From positions 94,734 to 158,733 of the forward strand of contig JAVZVD010000002.1 of the NCBI GenBank assembly GCA_038878695.1: a stretch of DNA of 64,000 bases, given 5' to 3'. Source of the stretch: Fervidicoccaceae archaeon. GTDB lineage: Archaea; Thermoproteota; Thermoprotei_A; Sulfolobales; Fervidicoccaceae. The translations under genes and the position numbers were made by a program. Shown here piece after piece: positions 7,156-15,868 of the stretch (position 1 is its first letter; each line of letters starts with the position of its first letter). The notes beneath the pieces are model-generated. The model was not told the DNA's origin. It did not search any database and saw only the letters and a list, made by a program, of their open reading frames with translations.

Positions 7156-8676
7156 TCATCTATGCGGAGGCCCTCGGTGACCTCCGCCGCCCTTCTCCTC
7201 GATCTCCTCGAGCGACAGGCCGGCCTGCTCCAGCAGGTCTTCCGCCGCCCCGACCATGACCTTGGCCCTCTCGTAGGATATCCACGTCGCCAGCCTGGCT
7301 ACCTCGCGCGGCTCCACGAGCTCGCGCAGCCTCTTCTCGGTCTCGTTCTTCCCGAGGCCCGGCTGTATCTTCTCGAGCGGCAGGAAGGAGCGGGCCAGCT
7401 CGGACTTTGCGTTGTTGAGCAGCCAGAGAGCGACGTGGAACTTCGTCACGGCCTCCGAGTCCGTGCTCTTTGCGGGCCCGCGCGCGCCGCGCATCAGCTC
7501 GTGCATGTAGCTCATAGCGGCTTCTCTGAGGGAGTCTATCCTGGCCGCGAGCGAGGCCGCATCGTCGACCAGCCCGAGCGCCTTCTCGGCCAGGTAGCCC
7601 CCGAGCTCCGGGTGCTTGAGCCCTAGGGCCTTGACCTCCTCATCTACCCTCTCCATGAAGGCCCTGGCCTTACCGATGAGGGAGAAGAAATCGCCCTCCC
7701 CGGCCGTCGCTGCCGACAGGTTGCTCGACAGCTCCTCGGCCTCGCTCAAGATCGAGCTCAGCCTCGCCGCCGCCTCGGTGAGGTTGTTCTCTACGGCGAA
7801 TTCTCTTAGCTCCCTCAGCACTTCCGCGACGGCCTCTAGCTCGTCTATGGTCTCGTTGACGAGCACCGCTCTCGTGACGTCGAGCGCTACGCTCACCGAC
7901 ACGTTGGCCGGGATGCCGATGGGGGTCACGTTGGCGACCACCGCCTTGGCGGCCCTCAGGGTCTCTCGAGCCGCGCTGACTCTCTGGAGGGCCTCGTCAA
8001 CGGCGTTTATCGCGCTCTCGGAAGCGTTGAGCGCCCTGAGCCTCCCGAGGACCTCCGCCAGGACCTCCTCCGAGCGCGAGACCTCCTCTTCGGCCCTCTC
8101 GAGGCCCTCCACCTCCAGCCTCTCCCTCTCCTTGATCATCTTCTCCACCGTCTTCTCCGCGTGCTCGCCGAGGCCTTGCCCGAGCCTGATGGCGCTATGA
8201 GTCTCGATCTCCGCTCTGCGCCTCTCGAGGCGCTGCTTTAGCTCGCCCAGACTCTTGGCTTCCAAGACCTCGGAGGCGGCGCCGACGGCCCCGGTCTTGT
8301 TCAGCCTCTCGGCGACCTTCTCACTCATCTTCTTGACGACGACCTCGGGAGGCGTCAGGGCCTCTCCTCTGACGTTGGCCCTCAGCTCGGCCACCGCTTC
8401 TCTGAGACGGTCGACGTACTTCTCCAGGTCCTCTCCGCTCAGCGAGGTCGCGTTGACCGACAAGAGCTCCCGGATCCTCTGCATCTCCTGCCCGCTCACG
8501 TTGGAGACTTGGAGGAGGCGGGCCACGCAGTCCTGGTAGAACATCGCCGCGCTCCTGAGCTTCTCCTCATCTGGGGGACTCGCCTGGGCCCAGACCGCCG
8601 CCGAGGCCGCGCTCAGCAGCAGGACCGTGACGAGGGCGAGGGCCCTGATCCTCTCGAGTCTCATTCCTCTTCGCAC
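7156..8676 (-). CDS. secreted glycosylatable coiled-coil protein
   Basis: A 506-residue protein with an N-terminal signal peptide (basic start, hydrophobic core LALVTVLLLSAASAA, likely cleavage after AQA) followed by almost uninterrupted charged helix with coiled-coil character. At least ten N-x-S/T sequons are visible (for example NVS, NAT, NKT, NET, NLT), consistent with N-glycosylation by the AglB encoded in the same window. No transmembrane anchor is obvious and the last residues are Gly/His/Pro-rich. It has no family I recognise. The GTG start lies 22-31 bases from a TATA-like box shared with the divergent membrane-tethered regulator, which suggests a functional pair at the cell surface. 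Confidence 0.72.
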   Translation of the reverse strand: MRRGMRLERIRALALVTVLLLSAASAAVWAQASPPDEEKLRSAAMFYQDCVARLLQVSNVSGQEMQRIRELLSVNATSLSGEDLEKYVDRLREAVAELRANVRGEALTPPEVVVKKMSEKVAERLNKTGAVGAASEVLEAKSLGELKQRLERRRAEIETHSAIRLGQGLGEHAEKTVEKMIKERERLEVEGLERAEEEVSRSEEVLAEVLGRLRALNASESAINAVDEALQRVSAARETLRAAKAVVANVTPIGIPANVSVSVALDVTRAVLVNETIDELEAVAEVLRELREFAVENNLTEAAARLSSILSEAEELSSNLSAATAGEGDFFSLIGKARAFMERVDEEVKALGLKHPELGGYLAEKALGLVDDAASLAARIDSLREAAMSYMHELMRGARGPAKSTDSEAVTKFHVALWLLNNAKSELARSFLPLEKIQPGLGKNETEKRLRELVEPREVARLATWISYERAKVMVGAAEDLLEQAGLSLEEIEEKGGGGHRGPPHR

Positions 8677-8697
8677 CCGCGCGTAGCTGCGAACTCG

Positions 8698-8707
8698 TTA
8701 TAAATTA
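8698..8707. promoter_or_regulatory. divergent TATA-like box
   Basis: The sequence ttataaatta sits between the secreted coiled-coil gene and the membrane-tethered regulator. On the minus strand it lies 22-31 bases before the GTG start, typical for leaderless archaeal transcription. On the plus strand it precedes a GAGGAGAGGAG ribosome-binding region (8744-8754) and the GTG start. Confidence 0.5.
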
Positions 8708-8760
8708 AGAGGAGCGCGAAACATCCTCGGAACGCCGGCGAGAAGAGGAGAGGAGCCCCC

Positions 8761-9597
8761 GTGCTGTTCGCGGCGATCGCGCTGGTTCTGGCCCTGGGGG
8801 CCGGGGCACTCGAGATCTCCATCGACGAGGACGGGCTGGCGCACGCGCGCCTGGTCCTCGAGAGCTCGCCGGGCCTCAACTCGGTTAAGCTCCCGGCTAG
8901 GCCCCTAATCGGCACGATGACGGTCTCGATCGAAGGGTCCGAGACCGCGGCACTATACGACGACGACACGAGGACCCTGTACTTCCTGGCCCCGTCGGGC
9001 GGCCGAGCCGAAATGACGTACCTCGTGGAGATCTCGACCGAGGGGCTCTTCTACCGCTTCGACGTGGAGGACAATGTGACGTTCAGGCTCGCCGCCGCCC
9101 CCAACGTGATCCTAGTCGACGTCGAGGGGTTCCTGGAGTTTTCGCGGAAGCCCAACGGCTGGATCGAGCTCCTGCTGACCGGGCCCCTCACGGTGAAGTA
9201 CGCGGTGAGAGCTCCGGCCCCTCATCCCAGTCCCACTCCTTCGCCTACTCCCACCGTCTCGCGGAGCTCCTCCTCGATAGCGCTGGTCGCCGCGATCGCG
9301 GCGACCGGCGGGGCGGCGGCCTACGTCGTCCTGAAGAGGAGAGCCCGAGGAGCCGAGGAGGAGCCCGGCGTCGAGCTGGTCGGCGAGGCGCTTACGGACG
9401 TAGACCACGAGATCCTCAAGGCGCTCGAAGAGCGGGGAGGAGCGGCGCTTCAGAGCGAGCTCTACAGGGCCCTCGGTCTACCGAAGACCACCGTCTGGAG
9501 GCACGTCAGGAAGCTCGAGAGGCTCGGCTACGTGGAGCTGATGAGGAGGGCTGGCACCTCGACCGAGGTGAGGCTCAGGAGGACGAAGCGAGACTAG
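8761..9597 (+). CDS. membrane-tethered winged-helix sensor/regulator
   Basis: A 278-residue one-component membrane regulator. The domains in order are a signal peptide or N-terminal helix (1-17), a beta-rich extracytoplasmic domain (18-150), a Pro/Ser/Thr stalk with a PTPSPTPT-type repeat (152-170), one transmembrane helix (172-191), a basic stop-transfer KRRAR, and a cytoplasmic winged helix (about 210-278) with TDVDHEILKALEERGG and LGLPKTTVWRHVRKLERLGY. This architecture matches archaeal predicted membrane-associated transcriptional regulators. It probably senses an outside signal and acts on DNA near the membrane. It is divergent from the secreted coiled-coil protein, a likely target or ligand partner (inference). 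Confidence 0.8.
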   Translation: MLFAAIALVLALGAGALEISIDEDGLAHARLVLESSPGLNSVKLPARPLIGTMTVSIEGSETAALYDDDTRTLYFLAPSGGRAEMTYLVEISTEGLFYRFDVEDNVTFRLAAAPNVILVDVEGFLEFSRKPNGWIELLLTGPLTVKYAVRAPAPHPSPTPSPTPTVSRSSSSIALVAAIAATGGAAAYVVLKRRARGAEEEPGVELVGEALTDVDHEILKALEERGGAALQSELYRALGLPKTTVWRHVRKLERLGYVELMRRAGTSTEVRLRRTKRD

Positions 9598-9804
9598 ACG
9601 CAGGCCAGCTCGGGGACCGAGACGGGGAGATCGCGTTGAGGGTAGGTGGAGGAGGGGGCGGCCGACTCCGACTCCAGCCCGAGCTCCTCCGCAACGAGGG
9701 GGAGCGCGGGAGCTTCGCTCGACGCCCTCCGCGGTCGCGAGGGGCGCGGCGCGGAGCGCGGCGACGAGCTTCGCGTCCATGAGGCTGGGCGAGGGCCCGG
9801 CTCC

Positions 9805-10746
9805 TCACAGGGCTCCTTTGGGCTCTATCGAGGTCTCGATGACTCTGGCCGTGGGCAGAGCCCTCTCGACGGCGGCCCTAACTTCGCCCCCCATGCCCCT
9901 CTCCGCGAGGACCAAGACCGAGCCCCCCATGCCCGCCCCCGTTATCTTAGCCCCGATCGCCCCGGCCCTCAGCGCGGCACTTATCGCGAGCTCGGCCTCG
10001 GGGAAGGAGACGCCAATGGCGCTGAGGAGACCGTGATTTATCCGCATGAGCTCGCCTAGCCTCTCAAGATCTCCTCTGGCCGCGGCTCTCGACCCCTCCT
10101 CAACTATCTCTCTAGCCGCCTCGAGTAGCTTGAGCCCCACCGAGCCGCTGGCTTTGAGCCTGCGCGTCGCCTCCTCGACGGCCCTCTTGGTGCTTCTGGG
10201 CACGCCCGTATCGACTACGAGGAGCGAGGCCCTCTCCAGGCCCCTCGCCTCGACGCGCTCGTAGTCGTCGACGCCTCTGAACAAGATCAGCCCGCCAATC
10301 ACCGAGACCACGACGTCTATGCCGCTCGGCCTCGCGTGGAACATTCTCTCGCCCACCATCGAGAGCTCCACGAGCTCTCGCTCGCTCGGGGAAACGCCAA
10401 GAGCCGATAGGCAAGCCGCTGCCACTGCCACGGAGGTCGCGGCGCTGCTTCCTAGGCCCGAGGCGGGCGGTATCTCCGACGAGATCTCTATCCTGCAACC
10501 TCCAGAGATGCCCGAGCTCCTCGCTATCGAAGCGTACGGGGCCGTCTCCCCCTTCAGCTCCTCCTCGCAGAACCTCGATGTTCCTAGCGCGTTGGAGAGC
10601 ACCTCCACGCATCTCCCCTCCGTCAGCTCCACCGACGCCGAGGCTCTGAGGGAGATCGCGGCCGCGAGAGCGGGCGAGCCGTGTACCACGAAGTGCTCGC
10701 CCAGCAGTATGACCTTGCCCGGAGCGCTGCCCGAGCCCCTCCTCAA
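9805..10746 (-). CDS. mvk: mevalonate kinase
   Basis: A 313-residue GHMP kinase that phosphorylates mevalonate in the pathway to isoprenoid lipids. Motif 1 is APGKVILLGEHFVVHG near the N-terminus, motif 2 is IPPASGLGSSAATSVAVA (about residues 91-108, the ATP loop) and motif 3 is KITGAGMGGSVLVL (about 269-282). Length and motif order are typical of archaeal mevalonate kinases. The gene is alone on its strand. The about 200 bases downstream hold no intact gene, though two short frames there could be read as a frameshifted remnant. Confidence 0.93.
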   Translation of the reverse strand: MRRGSGSAPGKVILLGEHFVVHGSPALAAAISLRASASVELTEGRCVEVLSNALGTSRFCEEELKGETAPYASIARSSGISGGCRIEISSEIPPASGLGSSAATSVAVAAACLSALGVSPSERELVELSMVGERMFHARPSGIDVVVSVIGGLILFRGVDDYERVEARGLERASLLVVDTGVPRSTKRAVEEATRRLKASGSVGLKLLEAAREIVEEGSRAAARGDLERLGELMRINHGLLSAIGVSFPEAELAISAALRAGAIGAKITGAGMGGSVLVLAERGMGGEVRAAVERALPTARVIETSIEPKGAL

Positions 10747-10807
10747 CGCCTCCTCTCCTCGTCGCGCGGAGGTCGAGCAGAGACCGAGATAAAGCTAAAG
10801 GGCTCAG

Positions 10808-11359
10808 GTGACGCTTGATAAAGCGGTGGCCAGATTGTTCAGGCGCAGGAGGGTTCGCGACATCTTCGAGGAGTTCTTCGAGGAGATGGAGGAGATGATG
10901 AGAGAAATGGAGGAGGAGTTCGCCAGGCTCAGCAGAATGGCGCTCGGCCGAGAGGTCGAGAGGTTCGGCCCGCTGCTCTACGGCGTGAGGATCGAGATAG
11001 GGCCCGATGGAGTGCCCAAGATTCAGGAGTTCGGCAACGTGAGGAGGGTCGGAGTCAGACCCAAGATATCCGAGGAGAGGGAGCCCCTCGTCGACGTCTT
11101 CGAGGAGAGAGACAAGGTAATCGTGGTGGCGGAGATGCCGGGCGTCGAGAAGGACAAGATCTCGGTGAGAGCCACCGAGGACACGCTCGTGATAAGAGCA
11201 AGCAACGAGCACCGTAAGTACTACAAGGAGGTTCCGCTGCCGAAGCCCGTCAAGCCTGAGACCGCGAAGGCCAGCTACAAGAACGGGGTCCTCGAGGTTA
11301 AGATTGAGAAGAAAGTCGTCGAGGAGGCCAAGGGAGAGGTCGAGGTCAAAGTAGAGTGA
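10808..11359 (+). CDS. hsp20: Hsp20/alpha-crystallin small heat-shock protein
   Basis: A 183-residue small heat-shock chaperone. A charged N-terminal arm (Glu/Met-rich EEMEEMMREMEEEF) precedes an archaeal-specific strand region YGVRIEIGPDGVPKIQEFGN. The alpha-crystallin domain then runs from about residue 94 to 171 (VDVFEERDKVIVVAEMPGV, with KNGVLEVKIEK near its end). The short, acidic C-terminus has a KVE end and no clear I-x-I. It holds unfolding proteins in an oligomeric assembly. The GTG start lies just after an ataaagctaaag promoter-like box. Confidence 0.9.
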   Translation: MTLDKAVARLFRRRRVRDIFEEFFEEMEEMMREMEEEFARLSRMALGREVERFGPLLYGVRIEIGPDGVPKIQEFGNVRRVGVRPKISEEREPLVDVFEERDKVIVVAEMPGVEKDKISVRATEDTLVIRASNEHRKYYKEVPLPKPVKPETAKASYKNGVLEVKIEKKVVEEAKGEVEVKVE

Positions 11360-11371
11360 GAGTCTTCCTCC

Positions 11372-11755
11372 TCACCCGGCTCCCAGCTTTTTCGCCTGGA
11401 GCTTGATCTGCCTCGCCTGTTCCTCGATGAATCGAGCGAGCAGGGCTCTCAGCAGGTCGCTCCTGTTCCCGAACTTGAGCTTGAGTACGAGCTCGTCCAG
11501 CTTAGCGAGCGTGCGCTCATCCAGCTTGAACGTGATGGTCTTGTGAGGCGAGCACGACATGAGGAGGAGCCTCTCCTTCTCGAGGCTCAGGTCTTGGCGG
11601 TCGGGGTCGCTGAGGGCTTTGTCCACGAGGTGCCTGAGGAGATGACTCCTTGACGCGAAGCCGCTCGCTCTCCAGGCCGCCTCGAGGCTCTTGTAAGTCT
11701 CCTCGTCGACTCTGAGAGACACGGTCCTCTTCTCGAATATATCGATGATTATCAC
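11372..11755 (-). CDS. double ribbon-helix-helix DNA-binding protein
   Basis: A 127-residue protein with two consecutive ribbon-helix-helix units. The first spans about residues 9-49 (RTVSLRVDEETYKSLEAAWR, then ASRSHLLRHLVDKAL) and the second about 72-113 (KTITFKLDERTLAKLDELVL, then GNRSDLLRALLARFIEE). RHH proteins normally dimerise to bind DNA, so two units in one chain would make a self-contained pseudo-dimer. It is probably a transcription factor of unknown target. The linker contains two cysteines (SCSP and nearby). It is convergent with hsp20, with 12 bases between the stops. Confidence 0.75.
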   Translation of the reverse strand: MIIIDIFEKRTVSLRVDEETYKSLEAAWRASGFASRSHLLRHLVDKALSDPDRQDLSLEKERLLLMSCSPHKTITFKLDERTLAKLDELVLKLKFGNRSDLLRALLARFIEEQARQIKLQAKKLGAG

Positions 11756-11896
11756 GTCGACGTCGGACCCGCGTCTGCGAGAGCCGAGGGCAGAGCTCAG
11801 TTTGGATCAGCCTCCGTAGATAACCACAAGTAGCGCGAAGCGCGTTGAAGTCTGCGAGAGGAGTCGAATATAAGATTAGCTCGCTTTCGCGATCTC

Positions 11897-12496
11897 ATGA
11901 GACCGTCAAGAGGGGGAGGCGGAGAGGGGTTCAACTCGCGAGGTGCGAGGGGTTTGACAGATCGTAATACCGAGCACGCTCCCATCGAATACACCACTAG
12001 GCTCGAGCGCCTCATCGAGTCTACGATCGATTGCCCCATGTGCGGATCCAGTAATACATTTCTCGTTAGACACGCTCTCTACGACATGCCGCGCTTCGGC
12101 CCTACGATATTGTTGTCAGGCAAGTGCAGCTCATGCGGCTACAAGTTTGCATGGATTCTGCCGGCCGAGGAGAGAGGGGAGAGGATCCTGAGGCGCGAGA
12201 TCCGAGGGCCAAGCGACCTGAACGCCTTGGTGCTGCTCGGGGAGGGGGCCGACGTAGTGCTGCCAGAGCTGGAGACGGAGATCCTCGCGACGGACCTCGA
12301 GCCCGGCTTCATCACCACGGTCGAGGGCCTGCTGCTCAGGATCTTGGATAGAGCCAGAGCGCACTGCGAGCGGGGCTGCGAGGAGGCGATCGAGAAGCTG
12401 GAGAGGGCGAGTCGGGGAGAGATCCCCTTCACGCTAATCGTGATCGATAAGCACGGTAGGTCGGCCATCTACGAGCTTAGCGACGAGCCTCGGTGA
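11897..12496 (+). CDS. ZPR1 zinc-finger domain protein
   Basis: A 199-residue protein with the ZPR1 zinc finger CPMCGSSN...GKCSSCGYK (about residues 46-82), followed by the ZPR1 beta domain with EILATDLEPGFITTVEGLL (about 127-145). Eukaryotic ZPR1 binds the elongation factor EF1A; archaeal single-module homologues are presumed to do something similar, but this is unproven. A TATA-like box (gaatataagatt, about 11866-11877) lies 20-30 bases before the ATG, supporting a leaderless transcript, although the first 20 residues look non-conserved. It converges on the adenosyltransferase gene with a short overlap. Confidence 0.85.
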   Translation: MRPSRGGGGEGFNSRGARGLTDRNTEHAPIEYTTRLERLIESTIDCPMCGSSNTFLVRHALYDMPRFGPTILLSGKCSSCGYKFAWILPAEERGERILRREIRGPSDLNALVLLGEGADVVLPELETEILATDLEPGFITTVEGLLLRILDRARAHCERGCEEAIEKLERASRGEIPFTLIVIDKHGRSAIYELSDEPR

Positions 12497-12939
12497 GCTC
12501 TCTCGAACGACGCCGCTCTGACCTCGAGGCCGAAGAGCACATCGCTCATTCTATTGAGCACAGAGAGAGCGAGGTCGCTCCTCCGCAGGGGGACGCCTGC
12601 CTCCAGAGCGGCCACTAGGGCTCTCTCGGCCCTTCTGACGAGAGCTCTCGCTAGGCCTATCGCCGAGGAGAAGGCCCCCGCTCCGTGGATCAGGAAGCCG
12701 CGTTGCTCGCGCGGCCAGTAGAGCTCGAGGAGCGAGTTCAGTCTCTCCAGGTCCCTCTCGTCGATCTCGATGCGGCCCGCGACCGTGTAGCCTACTCTGA
12801 AAAGCATGAGCTGAAGCTCCTCGAGCACCGAGGCGAGGTCCTCGAGGCCTTGGGGGGCTAGAGCTCGAGCGAGGCCCAAAGCGGATTCTGCTTCGTCGAG
12901 TGAGCCCAAGAGCTCCAGGCACGCGTGCGACTTACTCAC
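12469..12939 (-). CDS. PduO-type cob(I)alamin adenosyltransferase, N-terminally short
   Basis: A 156-residue helical-bundle protein of the PduO/MMAB family, which transfers the adenosyl group of ATP to cobalamin. Family landmarks are LLGSLDEAESALGLARAL, GAGAFSSAIGLARALVRRAERA, SVLNRMSDVLFGLEVRAASF and a terminal FERAHR. The usual N-terminal ATP-binding T-G-D-x-G-x-T segment is missing: the GTG start, supported by GGTGA four bases upstream, falls at the VSK that normally follows it, and the in-frame codons upstream do not supply it. It is therefore either a divergent enzyme or a cobalamin-binding relative. Three B12-type radical SAM genes in the window make a cobalamin link sensible. Confidence 0.7.
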   Translation of the reverse strand: MSKSHACLELLGSLDEAESALGLARALAPQGLEDLASVLEELQLMLFRVGYTVAGRIEIDERDLERLNSLLELYWPREQRGFLIHGAGAFSSAIGLARALVRRAERALVAALEAGVPLRRSDLALSVLNRMSDVLFGLEVRAASFERAHRGSSLSS

Positions 12940-13074
12940 GAGCTCACCCGTAGCGGGGCACTCGGTGTGGCCGGAATCTCCTCTCCCCGCTCCGGGCTTC
13001 AGTGCTAATCCCGGCGTTCTCTTGCTCGCCCGACAATAAAAGGCTGCGGAGTGATCGAGGACCGGTAGAGGAGC

Positions 13075-13830
13075 TTGCAGGTGGTCTTCGTAGGGACGGC
13101 GGGCTCCGGCAAGACCTCCTTGACGAGAGCCTACGGCTCCTGGCTTGAGGAGCGCGGCTACTCGGTCTCCTACGTGAATTTGGACCCCGGCGTCAAGATC
13201 CTACCTTACGACCCGGACGTAGACGTGAGAGAGAAGTTCACCGTGGAAGAGCTGATGCTGAGGACGGGCCTAGGCCCCAACGGGGCTTTCATGCTTGCCA
13301 GCGACCTGCTGGCTCAGATAGCGGAGGAGCTGGCCCTCAGAATCGCGGAGCTCGAGCTCAGGAGCGACTTCGTCCTCGTGGACACGCCGGGTCAGATGGA
13401 GATGTTCGTCTACAGGGAGAGCGGGCCGAGGACTCTCGACCATCTGCGGAGAGTCGGGAGAGTCGCGGCGGTATTCGTGGTGGACGGGGCCGTGGCGCGA
13501 TCCGAGGAGGACTTGATCGTCCTCTGGCTCACCTCGCTAATAGTGCAGCTCAAGCTGACGGTCCCCGTCGTCCCCGTCTTCAATAAATCGGATCTCATCG
13601 TCGATAGAAGCGCTGTGGAGCGCTTCGTCGCGGATCCCTCAGCGCTGACCGAGACGCTCGAGAGGCGCCCGGGCCTGACGTCCGACCTCGCTTTAAGGCT
13701 CGTCGAGCTCGTGAGGAGCTACGGGAGAGCCCTCAGGCCCGTGCTGATCTCGGCCGCGAGGTCCGAAGGCCTAGAGGTCCTGCACGCGGCGCTTCACGAG
13801 CTCTTCTGCGTTTGCGGAGACCTGAGCTGA
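13075..13830 (+). CDS. GPN-loop GTPase
   Basis: A 251-residue GTPase of the GPN family (eukaryotic GPN1-3, which assist RNA polymerase assembly; the archaeal homologues are homodimers). The P-loop is GTAGSGKT (residues 7-14), the signature Gly-Pro-Asn is at 67-69 in RTGLGPNGAF, the Walker B/G3 is VDTPGQME, and G4 is FNKSDL. The start is TTG with GAGGAG just upstream (13068-13073) and an acaataaaagg TATA-like box at about 13032-13042. It is the first gene of a rightward run that continues with two radical SAM genes. Confidence 0.92.
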   Translation: MQVVFVGTAGSGKTSLTRAYGSWLEERGYSVSYVNLDPGVKILPYDPDVDVREKFTVEELMLRTGLGPNGAFMLASDLLAQIAEELALRIAELELRSDFVLVDTPGQMEMFVYRESGPRTLDHLRRVGRVAAVFVVDGAVARSEEDLIVLWLTSLIVQLKLTVPVVPVFNKSDLIVDRSAVERFVADPSALTETLERRPGLTSDLALRLVELVRSYGRALRPVLISAARSEGLEVLHAALHELFCVCGDLS

Positions 13831-13917
13831 AGCCACGGCAAGGTTAAGATACCGGGGAAAATAGCCAGAGATCGAGGGCGCTACGCGCTTCAACGCTCTC
13901 CCCCTCGGTGGGCGACC

Positions 13918-14229
13918 TTGGCCCTCGAGCCCGGTGCCTCTCGGCGTTTGGTCGCCGAAGGCGCGGCGCTCGTGGTGAGGGGGTGCCCGAGGAGCGAGAG
14001 TGAAATAGAGAGGGCGTTGGGGACCGCTCGCTCCATCGCGAGAGAGGGAGGCGGGAGGCTCACCGTGGTGCTCGAGGGCGCGAGCTTCCTCGAGTGCGTG
14101 GACCTAATCAGGGCGCTCTACGAGAGGCTCGCGGAAGCCACCGTGGTGGTCGAGGTCGGCGGAGCTTCTACGCCGAAGGACGGCCGCGGAGCTCTCGAGC
14201 TCTCTTTCAATGGATCTGGGGAGAGGTAG
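13918..14229 (+). CDS. hypothetical protein preceding the radical SAM gene
   Basis: A 103-residue alpha/beta-type protein with alternating hydrophobic strands (AALVVRG, LTVVLEGA, ATVVVEVGG) and helices. I recognise no family. It starts with TTG and its last 20 bases overlap the start of the radical SAM gene in another frame, so the two are probably translated together. It may be a partner or small subunit of that enzyme, but this rests on position only. Composition is like its neighbours. Confidence 0.55.
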   Translation: MALEPGASRRLVAEGAALVVRGCPRSESEIERALGTARSIAREGGGRLTVVLEGASFLECVDLIRALYERLAEATVVVEVGGASTPKDGRGALELSFNGSGER

Positions 14230-15865
14230 AGCCGAGTTGGCACGCTCGCTCGAGTTGGACTTCATCATCACAGTCGACAGGAGCATGATGAGCAATCACA
14301 GAGGCAAGGAGTTCCTGGGCTTCATGACGACGGCCCCCGCCGTTGGGCTGCCCGAGGTCTTGTGGAGAGCCCTGGCCATGCCGAGGATCCCCGTCGACGA
14401 GCACGGGAGGCCGAGGCAAGCCCCGTACGGACTCAGGAAGATAGAGGCCGCCCTCCTCGACGCCGGGTTCTCCGCGGCCGTGGTGGACCCGGACCACGTT
14501 CGGAGATACGTTGAGAGAGCGAAGGCCGTGCTCATCGGACACCACGACTACTTCGCCTTCAACTCACCGAGCATCGAGTACTGGCTCATAACGGGCGAAG
14601 AGCCCCTCAATAGGAGGAGCTTCCTCGAGTTCGCCTCGAGACTGGTCGAGATGAAGAGAGGGCTGAACCCCGATCTCAAGATAATCGTCGGAGGGCCGGC
14701 GGCATGGCAGTGGCTCTACGTGCCTGAATACATCGAGAGGTTCGAGGTCGACACGATAGTCGAGGGAGAAGCCGAGGGCGTCGTCGTGGAGCTGGCTCGG
14801 AGAGTGACCGAGGGGCTCCCCCTGCCGAAATTCGTTATGGTCGGGCCCCGCGATTGCCCGGAGATGGAGGAAGTGCCGGTGATACGCGGAGCCTCGATCA
14901 ACGGGCTGGTGGAGATAATGAGGGGGTGCCCGAGAGGGTGCAAGTTCTGCAGCGTGACTCTGAGGAGGCTTAGACACTATCCTCTCGAGAAGATAGAGCA
15001 GGAGATGAGGGTCAACGCGTCGAGCGGCCTCAAGGGCTGTGTGCTCCACAGCGAGGACGTCCTGCTTTACGGAGCTAAGGGGATAGAGCCTTCCCCGGAT
15101 AGCGTCATCAAGTTACACGAGCTCGCCAAGAGATACCACGAGGAGGTCGTGTGGAGCCACGCCACGCTCTCCTCCGTGCTCTACGCCGAGAGGAAGTACA
15201 GGCTCGTCTCGAGAGTGGCCGAGCTCGTGTTGGACGGGCGCCAGAGGTACTCGGGCTTTCAGACGGGAATAGAGACGGGCTCTCCAAGGCTCGCCAGACA
15301 GATCATGGCCGGAAAAGCCTCCCCCTTCAAGCCAGAGCAGTGGCCTGACGTCGTCGAGGAGGCCTTCGGGATACTCCACGACAACTTCTTCGTGCCCGCC
15401 GCTACGCTGATACTCGGGCTCCCGGGAGAGACTGAAGACGACGTGATCAGAACGATCGAGCTCGTCGAGAGGCTGAAAGATTATAGGAGCCTCGTGGTTC
15501 CAATGTTCTTCGTCCCCATCGGAGCTCTGAGAGGCTGCGGCTGGTTCACGAGCGTTCATCTGAGGAGAGTCCACGCCGAGCTCCTATTAGTCTGCCTCAA
15601 GCACTCACTGTTCTGGGCCAAGGATATCGTCTCGAGGTTCTACGCGAGAGGTCTCTCGTCTCCTTTCCTCAAGCTCACGCTAATGAGCTTCTTGATGTCA
15701 GCGGAGAGGTTCGCCAGAAGTCTGACGCCAGACGAGGTACTAGAGCACATCGAGAGGTCGAGGAGGAAGCTCGCGGGAGAGGTCGAGGAGACCTCAATTA
15801 GGGAGAGCGTGCTCGAGCGCCTCAGGCGCTACGCTCGAGCCCCGAAGGTCGCGGCGAGGCCGTGA
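14210..15865 (+). CDS. B12-binding-domain radical SAM protein
   Basis: A 551-residue enzyme with an N-terminal cobalamin-binding-like Rossmann domain (about residues 40-215, ending IVEGEAEGVVVELARRV) and a radical SAM barrel. The 4Fe-4S motif is RGCPRGCKFCSV (C-x3-C-x2-C, about residues 242-249). Later barrel signatures are GFQTGIETGS and LILGLPGETEDD. A helical C-terminal domain follows. The reaction is unknown; archaeal members of this group with SMMSNHRGKEFLGF near the N-terminus are widespread and uncharacterised. Co-directional neighbours are a 103-residue ORF upstream and a tRNA-editing-like protein four bases downstream. Confidence 0.88.
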   Translation: MDLGRGRAELARSLELDFIITVDRSMMSNHRGKEFLGFMTTAPAVGLPEVLWRALAMPRIPVDEHGRPRQAPYGLRKIEAALLDAGFSAAVVDPDHVRRYVERAKAVLIGHHDYFAFNSPSIEYWLITGEEPLNRRSFLEFASRLVEMKRGLNPDLKIIVGGPAAWQWLYVPEYIERFEVDTIVEGEAEGVVVELARRVTEGLPLPKFVMVGPRDCPEMEEVPVIRGASINGLVEIMRGCPRGCKFCSVTLRRLRHYPLEKIEQEMRVNASSGLKGCVLHSEDVLLYGAKGIEPSPDSVIKLHELAKRYHEEVVWSHATLSSVLYAERKYRLVSRVAELVLDGRQRYSGFQTGIETGSPRLARQIMAGKASPFKPEQWPDVVEEAFGILHDNFFVPAATLILGLPGETEDDVIRTIELVERLKDYRSLVVPMFFVPIGALRGCGWFTSVHLRRVHAELLLVCLKHSLFWAKDIVSRFYARGLSSPFLKLTLMSFLMSAERFARSLTPDEVLEHIERSRRKLAGEVEETSIRESVLERLRRYARAPKVAARP

Positions 15866-15868
15866 GCT

